In this document: positions 10,538 to 23,043 of the stretch, one piece after another
Layout of the letters: every line of letters starts with the position of its first letter
Position numbering within the stretch: position 1 is the first letter of the stretch
Source: Opisthorchis felineus
Lineage: Eukaryota; Platyhelminthes; Trematoda; Opisthorchiida; Opisthorchiidae
Assembly (NCBI GenBank): GCA_004794785.1
Contig: SJOL01009509.1
Location: 442,884-506,883, forward strand
Length of the DNA stretch: 64,000 nt
Direction of reading: 5' to 3'
Position numbers and translations under genes: made by a program
Notes under the pieces: generated by a model
Databases searched by the model: none
What the model saw: only the letters and a program-made list of their open reading frames with translations
What the model was told of the DNA's origin: nothing

Positions 10538-13500
10538 TTAGTGCGTGACAAAATTTTGGTTTCTGTTTCAAGATATCCACCAAATCGATTTTAAGGTCAT
10601 AAACTTCCATATTTTTGTGCACTTCTACGGGATCTTACTCGGGTGGTAATGCTGACGATTTGGCCTGTCTAACGGAACAGAAACCAGTCCGGATTATTCA
10701 GATGTCTTAATCTCTTGTCTATCCGTGGAAACGATTGACAATGTGAGGTATCCCAATGTTTGGATATCTGCATCAGAGTCTTAGTAATTGGCCGGTAGCG
10801 CCAAGTACGCTATTTCCTAACCTGAGAAAACTTCTTCAGTCCGTCAATCAGTCGGTCAGTTTTCCAACTCACAACTCACTGCACCCGGGTGCAGTGGATC
10901 TAGTCTCTACCGCTTCGTTCACCGAGGATTACGAGACCAAAGGAATGGACCACCCGTTGGAGGCGATAATCCGTTGATTGATGTCAAATTGATCTGTTTG
11001 TCCAGTATGGCAAGAAGTGGGAACTATGCAGTGAAGGCGATAGCTTTGATGCTTTGATGTTAACTGCCAGTGTAGACATGAGGCATGGGTCGAGAAAACG
11101 CACAAGGACCAAGAATTCTGGGTCGTGGTTAAACGAAGAAGTGTTTCAGACAGCTTTCTATTTAGTGCCTCTTGTACGCATTTTGTGTCACCTAGCGATA
11201 GCGACGCAGCTGCATAGTTACTACTGACTAGGAGAAATTCCAAATTGGTGAACCAAAAATAGGATTACTGAAGGCGCCACCGAGAGGGACTCGATTTTAA
11301 TCCAGTAGTGCTGTTTGTGAGGGTCGTCTTAGCTCATGAACTGAGTGCATTAGCATTGCTGAATGTACTTAGCTCAGGCCTAAAATAACCATCGGTTGTC
11401 ACAGGGAGGGTGGCTTATTGAAACAGAAGAACGAAGTGTTCTGTGCTTCCCACGTCAACGACAGGCAGCCTCCCTTCCATCCCTGAAGTGTGTTAGGTTG
11501 ACTCACTCGCAGTCTTGACCTCTGTCCGACATAGTTGACAAGCACGCCAGCATCGCTTAATCCAAAACTGATCTAATTGCTGCCCTGAATCGGAAATGGG
11601 GAAGCGTCCGTCAAAATGTAATTCATACACGTTGAAAGTATAGCGACGTGAGGCGAAAAGCTGAAAGCCTTCATCATAATTGCACCCGGCGAGACAGCGT
11701 CACGAGGTTCCTCTATAATTTTTCGCACTCGCTTTTCACCTTTTACTTATTCTACGCCAATTTACCAAGATAATTTTCTTTTTATATTCCGGGCTTGATT
11801 TCTAATATCCTGACGAAAAACCGTTCAATTCGATTCACCAAGTGCAGGGTAGTAATGAAAAATCACTTAGTCCCAGAGTGTGTTTCTGTAGTCATTTCCT
11901 ACTGGATTGTAGCTTTGACACAGTCTTCTATTTTAACCGGCGAGAGCTTTTTCATGTCGCAGTGCGGCTGCAAGTTCTATATTTCTCTCAACTACGTTCA
12001 AGTCCGCTTCATCGTTTCTCAACAGATATTCAACGGTACGTCCACTGACTCTGCAGCGTTAAATCAGCTTAGGTTTATTCTCCATATTCGAATTCTCATT
12101 CTGGTTATCCCTATGTTTTGATAATCTGATCTACCCTGTTAGTCCAGCAGCTGCTCCCACAGCTCCTGAAACTGATCTGTGCCATGCACGCTTCAGTTCT
12201 CCACTGACCATCCAGTCGGTACCCCCCGATCGGATCATCTTCCTTTACAGTATCCCATCCTATGTTTCAGCTGCCCTTTTTCACATCGTCTTTGACGGTC
12301 TGTTTCAAGCTTTCACCAAGTTATCTTGAGGAGCACAGCTTCTGACACCGGGATTCCTTTTGTCTGTATATTAGTTTGACCGGTCTCCAAACATCCGATG
12401 TGTTTATAACTTCTAAGCCCACAGAAAACCCCCGTATCTGGTGTGGGGATCCGTTTTTCACACACTCACCGCCATTCAGATAGTATCTTAAATGACGAAA
12501 TATTCCGTGTGCTGCACTGCCCAAATTTTAAATCATAGCCCATGTACCGGCTGATCATTTTTCGGCAATGTTGATCTTTTTTATACCTTTGTGATTGTGG
12601 ACCTTTCATCTACTTACTACTTGTCTGGTTAGCAACATGCTCCGTTTTCCATTCGCTATTCTTAGCAATTCTCGCTGTATAATGGCTTCATCCAAAAGGA
12701 AATTTAATTGTATCCATATCACCGAACAAATGTTTGGCGGTCCATTCGACGAATCGTTCATCAACTAGGTGAGATCGACATGGGTGATTGTATCGCGACC
12801 AGGCACCCGTAGATGGTCGATAGACATCACTGGTTCAACAATGGCCTCGTTTTTTGAAGAACATTAGGTAGGGTGTCTTCTTGTAGGCTTGTGTCTTATC
12901 GCAAAGCTTCGGGTATTCAAATTTTATTTTTGCCATAGATGTGTCCGAAACGTTCAACTATATGAGCTCTTCCTCCCTTTGTTTGTGATTTCCAAACTTT
13001 CACCCTCGGCACCGTGTGTCTGCCGATGAGTTTGTGCAGCCGGTGAATTTTCATGTAGTGTGGAACTTTCTTCGAACCATCTTTTGTCTTGTTCACATAA
13101 TCTTGTGATTATCGGTGGATGGTCAAAATGTTCAGTCGTTGGAGGGCTGACTGATGAACAGTATGGCTATATCTTCCGCCAAATTCAAACATATGACTTG
13201 GTAATTATCAGTCCTCCGTTACGATCAATGAATAGTCAGATTCTGTCCACCACCAATCGAATAATTACATGAACAAGTCAACAACCGTATCAGACAGTTT
13301 CACACATTGGTAAAATTCCACTTGCATCCGCCGGCTATTTCAACTAGCCGTTGTGTGTGTGTGATAGACCATCATCAGGAGCGGAAGCGCCAATACTCCA
13401 TTCAATACTCTAACATAGCCATAGCTGAGGAATGTTGTGCATTGTCGTGAGTCTCCTCCACGGTCGTGTGCAACTCTCATCCAGGTCATCACGAACGAGT

Positions 13501-13917
13501 ACTTTATGTGCCATCTACAAAGTAAAATCGATCACGAGGTACTGACTAGTATCAGGAAGATAACAATCACTCGTAAGCTGACAGACGTCAGGTCAATGTC
13601 TGGATTGCTTCTTCCTGTGTTCTGGCTTCATTTCCTTCGATTCGGTAGACCTGTGTACCCATCTGGGCTGAATCATTGGTTAAAACAAGTCCAGTTTGAT
13701 CAAGACCAGCCCTCCGACTTTGAGAGGGTAGTTTCTAAGCAGTGCTTACAGCGACACCCATTTAACATAGTGGTCGACTAGTATGCTTGCGTGAATGGTA
13801 TATGGCAGAGGTTATCAGGGAGGGAACTAGAGGGACTGGGGGATGCAGTTTTGAAGGCACCGGCTTTTGGAATATTGATTGGTGGTCCGATTCACTTGAA
13901 TCATCTAATACTCTTCC
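10538..13917 (+). other. Intron, no recognised feature
   Basis: Part of the 18.6-kb GALNT intron. Open frames up to 114 codons (for example 13437-13781) have no recognisable similarity. No RT, SINE or tandem repeat was noticed. Confidence 0.4.
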
Positions 13918-13931
13918 TTACTAACTTGTCA

Positions 13932-14120
13932 TGGCTCAGTGGTAAGAGCGCGAATTTACTGACCGTAAGGCCCGTGGTTCGAACCCGACCTCTGCCTCTC
14001 GACTTCTCCTGTCTAGGCTTGGCCAACCTGGCAGTATCCCATCCCTCGGGCTTCCTTCGGGTGTCATGATAGCTACACACCGAAAGGGTGTTACGGCTGA
14101 ACGATTATTATTATTATCTT
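13932..14120 (+). mobile_element. tRNA-derived SINE, copy 2, with 17-bp target-site duplication
   Basis: The copy has a full tRNA-related head with atggctcagtggtaagag (A box) and ggttcgaaccc (perfect B box), then the common body and a (ATT)n tail at about 14104-14117. The direct repeat ttactaacttgtcatgg flanks it at 13918-13934 and 14121-14137, overlapping the first SINE bases. Close identity to copy 6 suggests recent activity. Confidence 0.93.
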
Positions 14121-14137
14121 TTACTAACTTGTCATGG

Positions 14138-15354
14138 TTTTTTGGTGTTTTGATGTATTTGTTTGTGGCTTATCAGTGGAATCCCACAAACCTAAACAAG
14201 TATACTCCGTGTGCAATTACCGTTTCCTGGATTGTACAACTTGCAAATACATGGAAAACAGACAAATAGAGGGATCAAGCACTTCCACCAGCATGAACGC
14301 CTAAAAAGATTGCAACCGTTGCGTCGTCACTTCATGCATAGTAATCCTGCGAACAACACAACGGTCAGGTGATAAGTGGGAGACAAACAATCAACCTCTC
14401 GAACCCATATTCAGGTATGGCTGTAAGCCATGTGATAGCGTTCAGCCCAACAGGTTGATCGTTTGGTTCATCTTGAGTAGAATATGATAGGGACACACTG
14501 TATCCGGTTGTTCGCCTGCCAGCGACGTGCATCTCTTCTCTCAGTCTCGTAATTTCACTGTTTGTGGTTCGACCCGGCGGACCTGTTTTGCATGTTGTTG
14601 CGGCCGTTCTTCTATTTATTCATCTCGTTTTGTGTTTCCACGGTGGATGTTAGTCATATTGGTGCTCTTAGGGTACAAACAGTAGGTTTAGTTCTGTACT
14701 CCTGCTCTTATTACCCCTTAATCAGTGGAATCAAATGTCATACCTTCAACGAACAGCCCATATTTCAGAAACTGGTTTGAGCGTCATTGTCAACTGTAAG
14801 CCGTATGCAAATCCTAGCATTCACCTCTGGTGCATTGCAATTTTTCGTGGGCCTTTTGGTTTATTTGGTAGTTTCAGTCACAAAAACGGAGAATTTTGGT
14901 GCTCCTCATCGTGACTTAGAAAACTGTACTGATTTTAACGAGTCAGTTAGGTTTTGTGAACTGAATGCAAACTAACTTTGAAAAACCCGGGTAATTTTCG
15001 AGGGGAATGAATGGCGTGCGCCTTGCCCCTTTGGAATACTTCCTTTCATTTCCTCGTAGCCGTCAAAGGCTCACCAATAACTGGATTCCTTTCGAAATTA
15101 CCATATTCTTATTGAGGTTTACTCACCTTTTGGGTCACATTTGCAGTGCTAAATTTATCCTCCTCTGGGGATGCCAACAATCAATCTTTGTCGTTTTTGA
15201 GAGGGAATTAGCTTGTAGAGTCCGCTGGTTTCTCATGAAAGGGGCTCTCCGAGGAGGGCTGACAAGAGTCGTACCAGGTATGAGTATTTATTGTCTCTTC
15301 GAATACTTTGTTTTAGTTAATACAACTTAGAGGAGAAAATGACCTTTTGTGATC
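14138..15354 (+). other. Intron, no recognised feature
   Basis: Part of the 18.6-kb GALNT intron. Several hydrophobic open frames (14066-14269, 14562-14780, 14787-14975, 15007-15330) are T-rich and have no family similarity that I recognise. Confidence 0.35.
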
Positions 15355-15362
15355 TACAGGAT

Positions 15363-15548
15363 GACGAGATGGCTCACTGGTTGGAGCGTGAATTTACTGA
15401 CCGTAAGGCCCTTGGTTCGAACCCGACCTCTGCCTCTCGACTTCCCCTGTCTAATCTTGGGCAATCTGGCGGTATCCAAGCCCTCGTGCTTCTTTCGGGT
15501 GGCATGGCAGTTAGGCCCCGAAAAGGTGCTACAGCTGACCGATCTTTT
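15363..15548 (+). mobile_element. tRNA-derived SINE, copy 3, with short target-site duplication
   Basis: It has gatggctcactggttggag and ggttcgaaccc as A and B boxes, then the shared body to acagctgaccgatc. The 8-bp repeat tacaggat flanks it at 15355-15362 and 15549-15556. Sense to GALNT. Confidence 0.9.
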
Positions 15549-15556
15549 TACAGGAT

Positions 15557-17440
15557 TTTGTTTGTGGTGCGTAGTAGGTTAGGAACTCGTGACATAGGGC
15601 GCTTCTGCTGTGATCAAGAAGTGAACGAGAAATTCAGAAAACCAGGGACTGTGCTTTTTCCGCCTTCAGGATTATCATCATTGCAGTTTCCAGCAACACC
15701 AGAGAAGAACATTGGTGCTTCACTGCCATACAGTCATGTCAATTCATTTGAATCCTAGTCTTATAAGGGAAGGAAAAATGGGACCGAGAGGGGATCTGGA
15801 CCTATCATATCACCAATATCCGAGGTGCCTACACTTTCAGCATGCCGTCAGACAAGTTAGTTAACAACTGGTAGCATGAACCCCACTGATATCCATTGGC
15901 CGCCATGCCTTTCAGTGTCTCCAGTCAGGCACATGGTTGTTGTGAAAGAAGAATTTCTGTGGTGCCAGAGTCTCCTCTTGCAGTACATTACGGTATAGAG
16001 CCAGTGCTACAGTTTTTCTATATGGCAGCGTTGGCTTATTTTTGTCATGGTACTCTATGATACTGTTTGATTTGGCGGGTCAATAAGAGGTCCATTGTGT
16101 TAGTGTTCAGCCTTGAAACATTACTTGTCTACCTTCACAGATTGTGTCAAGAACTGTGGTAAGTGTACTGGGCAACCTTTAGCTGAGCTCAGTGATGGGA
16201 CTGTTTATTATGCTTCATGCAAACATTCGTTTGGTACTGAGTTTCTCTGAGATAGTGGTCAATCTTCCTCCAGAGATCCCTCACTAACTGTAATACTGGA
16301 GTCTGGTGTGTTAATTCTAGCTGATTTCCATCATCAGAACTTTTTATTGTAAGAATTCACGTGTCAGAGTTTGCCACACTGGGGCATCTCTGCGCACTGG
16401 AAGACAAGAACTACAACTTGGGAACACCCAGGTAACCCGCTCTTTTGCGAGCATATACGTTTGGTACGTCCCCGGAGGCTGTAAAAGGTCGAATTTCATA
16501 TCACAGCACAGTCTTAGAAACAGCTGTACCACGTACGGTTGACCTTGCTTAAGTTCTAATCTCTTCCACGAGGTTTCCACCTCTGCCTACTGACATACAA
16601 ATATTTGAGGACACTGTGTGAGACTCTACGGCTCGCAAATTTAGATAAGCCTCTACAATTGACTGGTTTATTTGTCGGTCATACTATCAATTCCGTTGCA
16701 ATTCATCTGCACCAAGGTGAATCCCTGTCTTGACCTCAACATTTATCGATATCCGTGCTAGAGCAGTTCTAACTTACATACTGGCTCTCTGTGTGGTATG
16801 TGCAATTTACATGAAGAAGGCAACACAGCTTATCTTATCGTAGCTTAAAAACTGAAATGTTACCCGTTTCTCCAAACATAGTTTTCGTTTTTCAATCACT
16901 AAAATGTGATTGTTTCTAACTCTACCAAACAACACTCAGATTTTAAAGATGTGTCTCAACTGCGTAGCATCGCTTTTTACTCCCATTGGCTGGTGTTCAA
17001 CATTGTGGTTATGCTGTCTGTCCTGTTGACCAGGTTATGTTTGCAACAACTCTGTCAGTTTTAGAAACAATGTTCATCTGACGACCAATGTAAAATCTTC
17101 CACGCAGTTTCTCAGGAATCTATATCGTGGTTACAGTCCAGCTACCCTGTGTCACGTATATTAGGAAAACTGTCAAACAACCGAATATCGCTTGTGCGTA
17201 CGTTTTCTTGTTAGCAACGGAGAGAATGAAGTTGATGGGGTCTCCATCCGTGTTACAGTCACTTGCCCAGACGAGCCGCGTAAACGGATGGACGGTGGAC
17301 TGTCTCTCCGACCACCGAGCAGCACGTGGGTTCAGGACTTTGCATTTTGTTAGCTGCTCACTGACGCTAAATAGTTGTTTTTTTGTTGACAAATGCACTT
17401 GACGTTAGTTTCCGCTTTTATCATACTACTTTCTTGACTA
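15557..17440 (+). other. Intron, no recognised feature
   Basis: Part of the 18.6-kb GALNT intron. No coding similarity, RT motif or SINE was seen in this stretch. Confidence 0.35.
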
Positions 17441-17445
17441 GGTTT

Positions 17446-17613
17446 AGCTGATAAGGCGCGAGTGCAGTGACAGTGAGGTCTTTGGTTCGGACACAACCCC
17501 GGCTTTCCGATTGCACCCATCTGGGCTAGGGCACTCTAGCATTATCTAAGCCCTCGTGCTTTCTTCTAGTTGCACCACAGCTGTGCACCGAAAGGATGGA
17601 CGTTTATTATTAT
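17446..17613 (+). mobile_element. tRNA-derived SINE, copy 4, diverged
   Basis: Only parts of the consensus survive: ataaggcgcgagtgcagtga, tttggttcggac (B-box region), atctaagccctcgtgctttc, tgtgcaccgaaaggatg and an ATT tail (ttattattattt). Divergence marks it as one of the oldest copies here. Confidence 0.7.
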
Positions 17614-18151
17614 TTCCCATACTAATTACTGGCTTTTTACATACCGGTATCGGCTTATGGTTTTGACATTGAAGATGGAGTTTTGGTCTTACGATGTGGT
17701 TTCCCAAAAATCTAACTCCATGACTCATATCACAATGTCATCCCCTCAATTCCTTTGCTAAAAAGAATGGCCACTCAATTTTATTTTGCTTTGCTTGGTT
17801 AGCGGTCGTTACTCGTACCGGAGCAGGGCAGTCTCATTCGGGACCCCGTAAACGCCGAAGCGGCAATTCTGGTTCAATCGGGTTGACTCCGGCATCCTAT
17901 TGTTTTTGACTGCACCCAGTGATAAATTTCATTCCGACTTGGAAATGTTGCAGGACACCACATTGTCTTTATTAAAGGCGTGCCACGTCATACAAATTCG
18001 ATCTTTCAGAATACTGATGTGCAGAATAGTTTGTGGGACGCTGGAAATGTAATTTTACCGAGAATGACAGTTTAGGCAGAAGTGGTTCACAAGAGGAAAG
18101 ATCGTCCCCGGAGCCTAGTGAACCTAACCCACTTGGTAAAATGTTACCTAC

Positions 18152-18330
18152 CGAGATGTCTCAGTAGTTAAGGCGCGAACTTGCTGAGCGGAAGGCCTGT
18201 GCTTCGAAACCGATCTCTTCATCTCGACTGCTACTGTATGGCTCGGGCAACCTGGCAGTATCTCGGCCCTCGTGCTTACTTCGGGTGGTAAGGCAGCTAG
18301 GTATTGGAGGAGTGCTGCAGCTGAACCGTC
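18152..18330 (+). mobile_element. tRNA-derived SINE, copy 5, older subfamily
   Basis: It shows gagatgtctcagtagttaag, gcttcgaaaccg (B box), catctcgactgct, cgggcaacctggcagtatc, ccctcgtgcttacttcgggt and gctgcagctgaaccg. The TTAAGGCGC head and catctcgactgct block are shared with the minus-strand copy at 39479 but not with copies 2, 3 and 6. Confidence 0.82.
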
Positions 18331-19201
18331 TATTTCGTCATCTTGTTTCATCTACATAAACTTACGCACTGCAGTTTATTGGCCATCTTACGCTACAATC
18401 AGTTGCACATGCGATCTCTGTCAGAACGATGTTGATGAGATTGGTCGATGAACTGAAGGCGGGTAATGTTTCGTAGTATTTATGAGAAACGGAATTACCA
18501 CCAAATCCAGGAAACTATGCTTACGGTCTGCCGATTTCATTAAAAAAACCTAGAGTTCTTCAATCTCCATATCACCTTGATACTCAAACAATCACGTCTA
18601 TAATCCAAGATAAGATTGTTCAACGAACTACACCACATACAGATGCATGGGCAGTCTATTTTGGCCTGGATGGTTTCTGTCACATTTGTCCAGATGTCAG
18701 TCATACTCGTACTTTTATTGATTCGGATAAAATCACCTTGGTCCAAAATGAAAAAGATTAAAAGTGGTATTCTTCAACTGAATGTGCCGCACAAAGACTG
18801 CCTCATGTTTCAGTTAACACGGGACGTTTTCTTAACAGGTCGCGCACTGTTCGTAAGGTTTCTGAGAGCTCTTCGGCAGCCCATGATCGGTTTCTGAATT
18901 CGTGCATCAAATACCCTAGCCCAACACGCTTTCACTTGTATTTATATAATACGCTACTAAACTTCGACAGCCCTATAAGTAGTTCTTAACACTAAGAAAG
19001 TATAATTCGATATCTTGAATACTGTGACAACTGAAACACGAGGCGGCCTTTGTGCAGCACATTCAGCTGAAGATGTCATAAGCGAGAGATCTGTTTGAGT
19101 CTCCCGCCAGCGCCAACTTAATTTGTAAATGAGTGTATTTCGTCAACTATAGATAATTTGGTGTTCTAGTAGAACTCTAGTGGTAAACTCGGAAACCATG
19201 C

Positions 19202-19420
19202 CTACCTAATATGCTCAAGAAGGACGAATCCGGATGGTCGTTGGCTTATTCGCTGAGCTGGGCAATTTGATTGCAAACGCTTCATCACCAATCGAGGTGA
19301 CATCATCAGTGCGTTATTGGGGAGCGTAGTGGTGCGTAGCGATGGGTTGGTGGTTGTGCACAACCCGGAGGAAACGTGTTGGTGGAATTTCACTCCTGTG
19401 TGAAAGTTTTCTATAGCCAC
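19202..19420 (-). repeat. Dispersed repeat shared with 62291-62365
   Basis: The string ttgcaaacgcttcatcacca near 19270 and neighbouring bases recur at about 62333-62352 with a few changes (for example ttgcaaacgtttcatcacca). On the minus strand both can be read as VMKRLQ followed by RPSGF- or QPDE-like ends, and the open frame at 19202-19420 covers 72 codons. The element class is unknown; it may be part of a non-LTR or Penelope-like element. Confidence 0.5.
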
Positions 19421-19702
19421 AAAATCACACGTTAACGGAAAATTGGCTTGATATTCTGCCAGATAAACCCCAATTTGGTGTGCGTTCGCTATTCTCTTAT
19501 TCTATCCACCCTGTTCAAAACGAAGAGGGGTTTTAATCTTGTCAAGGTATAGACTGATTGAAGTTTATGCCGTGACTGATATCAAACAACCAATACGAAC
19601 CGGGCAAGTCATCCTGTGGGCTGTCACAGCGAACTCGTCCATCGGTCACACCAGTTGTCGACAGCCACTCAGAAGTGATCACAACTGGATCTATCTATTC
19701 GG

Positions 19703-19776
19703 ACCGCACGTGCGGTGAATGGCCGCAAGTTTGGATGGTCATATTGGACTGCGTGTATACAAACTATATATATAAA
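19703..19776. promoter_or_regulatory. Palindromic E-box and TATA-like run (speculative)
   Basis: A perfect 14-bp palindrome, accgcacgtgcggt (19703-19716), holds a CACGTG E-box core. About 50 bases on is a TATA-like run (actatatatataaacg, 19764-19779). No transcript unit could be tied to it. Confidence 0.2.
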
Positions 19777-19799
19777 CGTTTTCTCGTGTTTCTGGCAGA

Positions 19800-21760
19800 G
19801 TGATCAATGCATTGGAATGCCCAGTTCCGGTCATCAGCAGCCCAAAGTGCGAGAATGGGCCAACTACCATTTTCGATAAACTAGTACGTTTGGGAAACAG
19901 ACTATTTCTTCCAGCATATAACTAACAGGGGCGAATGTTGATTTATTATCGAGTTGAAAATTATAAATTGTCATTTTGCTTGTGTGACGTCAGAAAGAGT
20001 TAAAAATGGTTGCGAAGAATGTATAAGGCCATTCACCTCTGACGGGTCGAGCTTTATTGGTAAATAAGGTTGAATATGAGCAAGTTTCATACACTCGCTG
20101 TATGGTTTCCGATCATACATGACTGGTGACTACCCTCATGGAATTTCAGGTAAACGGGACAGGTTTCTCTGATGACATAACATCACAAGTGACTGAGCAA
20201 TTATCTAACCAGTTCGTCGGTTATTCCACAATAAACTACTCTGAGAGAAACAGGATGGGTTAACCACAACTTTGTAGCTACCAGCATTTCTCCAAAGAAG
20301 GACTGCAAAATGGTCAAACGTTTGCCACACCAGGTTAACGCAAGTCTAAGACAATAAGAGGATGTGAAGTTCACTATTAACTTAAATCAGCCTCATATTC
20401 CAGGGTACCTGTCCATATTAAAGGGATCCTGCAGCTCGCCCATTTTGTAGCCTTTTTATCGCGATCCGGCTGAAGCTGAAACCTGGTCCACAACCTGTTA
20501 CAGTTTTCCATCAAAACTATACCCCAATAGATGTACGTATGCACCCACTAACCGATATCATACTCAAATGTGGCTTTTGTACCGAATAATCACGGGTTTA
20601 ATGTGACACATCGCGATCTAATCGCGACAATCCGGTCCACTCGCTGACAACCAGTCGCCTGTGTTTCCGTCTTTTCTAATTTAGTAACCAATCTTGGCCG
20701 TTTATTTCATCACTTGGTCTTTAAAAACTTCCAGAGCTGAATCACATGCTGCAAAACGAAGACAGCTCTAACAGAGGTTTCTAGTCGAGAAGGACTTCTT
20801 CTTCAGAAGGAAATTTTTTGTCATCTACTAACGAATGTTACGGAAGCAGCCTATTTTTTGGATCCAACAACGATGTGAGGCCAAACCAATCGGCCTATTC
20901 AGGATATAAGAAAATGAATATCACCAATAAAGTCCTGGTTTGGTTGCAGTGATAAGAATCCGGGATCACCCCAGCTTCCGGAGAATTAAACTATTCCAGG
21001 ATGCACACGTTACGTTAACAGTTTCTACGACCCCACCACATGTGGCCTTATGAAAAAAGTTCTCGAACCACTAACAGTTCTTTATCCGAGATTGTTATTT
21101 CTACTATTCAGGCGCGTTTGGTTTTTGGGCAATTTAATCAGCAAACTTATGATACCCATCAAGAATTTCCTGTTCAAACCTTTGACGCTGCATCCTTATG
21201 TACGTTGGAACAACTGACTTAGCAGAAGTACGTTTGCACCTGCTGATAGCCGCTAATTATCTGTAACGTTTGCGCATCCTTAACAATAAAGTTGCCAATC
21301 TATTTAGCTGTTTCATCTCTCTACGATTGGCTCCATCGTTTTGAGTGAAGTGCAATGTGATCCTAAGACCACATTGGTGGTGCCTACGGGATTGCTTGGA
21401 ATAGCAGTCAGTCAAAGCCAGGGGGGCCACCACAAATCTGTCCATGGATTGCGTACAAACGAAGTGACCTGTGTACTTCACAGCTTTTGGTGGTGAAATC
21501 AGAGGTGAACCCCAAGAGTGGGAGGTTTCCATCTAGTGATTGGTCGTTACGCTTCGAAACCAAAAACAGTCCAAGTCACATCTAGGTTTAGGCTTTGAAA
21601 TTTTTTTCGAAAATGGGACCATTCCGCTTCCATTCCTCTCCCCACGTCATGCAAGTATTCGAAAAGTGCTACAGACAGAGCGAACGTGTGAACTTAGAAC
21701 TGTACCGAAATACCTTGTAAAAAGGTAAGGAAAACAAAAAATGTACAAACGGCTTGATGG
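19800..21760 (+). other. Intron, no recognised feature
   Basis: Part of the 18.6-kb GALNT intron. No RT motif or SINE was recognised; open frames are short and without similarity. Confidence 0.35.
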
Positions 21761-21777
21761 TAAACGATGACAGGATG

Positions 21778-21958
21778 GCGAGATAGCTCAGTGGTTAGAG
21801 CGCGAATTTACTGACCGTACGGTCCGTGGTTCGAACCCGACCTGTGCCTCTCGACTTCCCCTGTCTAGGCTTGGGCAACCTGGCAGTATCCCATCCCTCG
21901 TGCTTCCTTCGGGTGGCATGGCAGCTAGGCACCGAAAGGGTGTTACAGCTGAGCATGC
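21778..21958 (+). mobile_element. tRNA-derived SINE, copy 6, young-looking
   Basis: It is the best-preserved copy: gcgagatagctcagtggttag, in part, as A box; gtggttcgaacccgacc as B box; then ttgggcaacctggcagtatc and accgaaagggtgttacagct. The repeat aaacgatga at 21762-21770 recurs at 21959-21967, a likely 9-bp target-site duplication. Confidence 0.92.
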
Positions 21959-21967
21959 AAACGATGA

Positions 21968-22854
21968 ATGTTTTTACCTGCCTACTTAAGTGATTCTGAA
22001 TGTGAGTAAACTGTGAAACCAGTGATATAGTCAAACCACCCCAACAACACTCAATCCACTCTGATGTGCGTACTAGCGGTAAGAGACTTTCATGAATTTT
22101 TGAACAACTATTGCATTTTCATTCCCACTCTTTATTCACATGACAAAGTTCCTGAAGGTCATCCAGATGCAGTCCTTGAATTTCAGAATGGTTGAAAGAT
22201 AGTAGCAGAACACTCTCACGTGTACATTCCCTCCATTCAGTGTACCAATGCGAATTTCGTTTCTGAAGTTTGCTGCTAAAAACAGCAACGAATTCGGTTA
22301 GAAAAACGATACTTTACAACATTGTCGCAAAGCGGAATCAAATAAAGAAGGTTCGGAATCAGTGTGAAGGAATAATGAAGGAGAATCTCTGGCGATTCTT
22401 CTCGAGTAGCGAAACAACTGATGTGATTTATTTTGTAGAAGAGAGTCACATGACATGTTATTTTCGGTACAGTTTGGTTCACAAATATACTAATTTTATT
22501 GATCTCATATTTATACCGCATCACATTTTCCATCTTTCTGCCGTAAAAGTTGTGCACAAAATGTGTTCCCAGAGCATCATTACACACGTTCTTTTGTTTT
22601 TATCTACTTATACTAGAAGATGTTTTTTATTAACCGACCAAGTTATTGCAAAATACTCAGAGTTGTGTAGTTAGTTCTTGTACCATAACAGCTACAACCG
22701 AGATATGACAATTTGAGAGATCAGATCAGATTTCACATGTCCTAAACATTGGGTAACCGAAAATCGCTTGACGTGATAGGGGGTCTTTGGAATCTTGTTC
22801 CGTTTGCACGTTTTGTTGTTGAAGCCCGTATTCGCCTCTACCTTAATCTCGCAG
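21968..22854 (+). other. Intron end before GALNT exon c
   Basis: This holds an AT-rich stretch (about 22280-22640) open on both strands, with no similarity that I recognise. The polypyrimidine tract and ctcgcag acceptor of the next exon close the intron. Confidence 0.4.
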
Positions 22855-23043
22855 ACTTGGATGTGTGGTGGACAACTCGAGACGGTGGTGTGCAGCCATG
22901 TCGGACACATCTTTCGTTCGAGATCCCCGTACTCTTGGGAATCCAAACGCGCGTCTCCCGTCAAATTCAACTTGGTCCGACTTGCCGAGACGTGGTTAGA
23001 TGATTACAAGTATCTATACTATGATTCGCTCAACTTTGATTTG
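22855..23043 (+). CDS. GALNT: GALNT exon c: metal-binding His and C-terminal catalytic region
   Basis: The acceptor is ccttaatctcgcag and the donor gtaagaat. The exon is exactly 63 codons in phase 0 at both ends. It joins SFK of the previous exon to TWMCGGQLE, then CSHVGHIFR, SPYSW and LAETWLDDYK. The His of VGH is the third metal ligand of the family, completing the DxH...H set, and the WMCGG Cys residues form conserved disulfides. The +2 frame also has an open stretch here but carries no family similarity. The linker after LAETWLDDYK is tyrosine-rich (YKYLYYD), as is usual where the family has YK-x-FYY. Confidence 0.95.
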
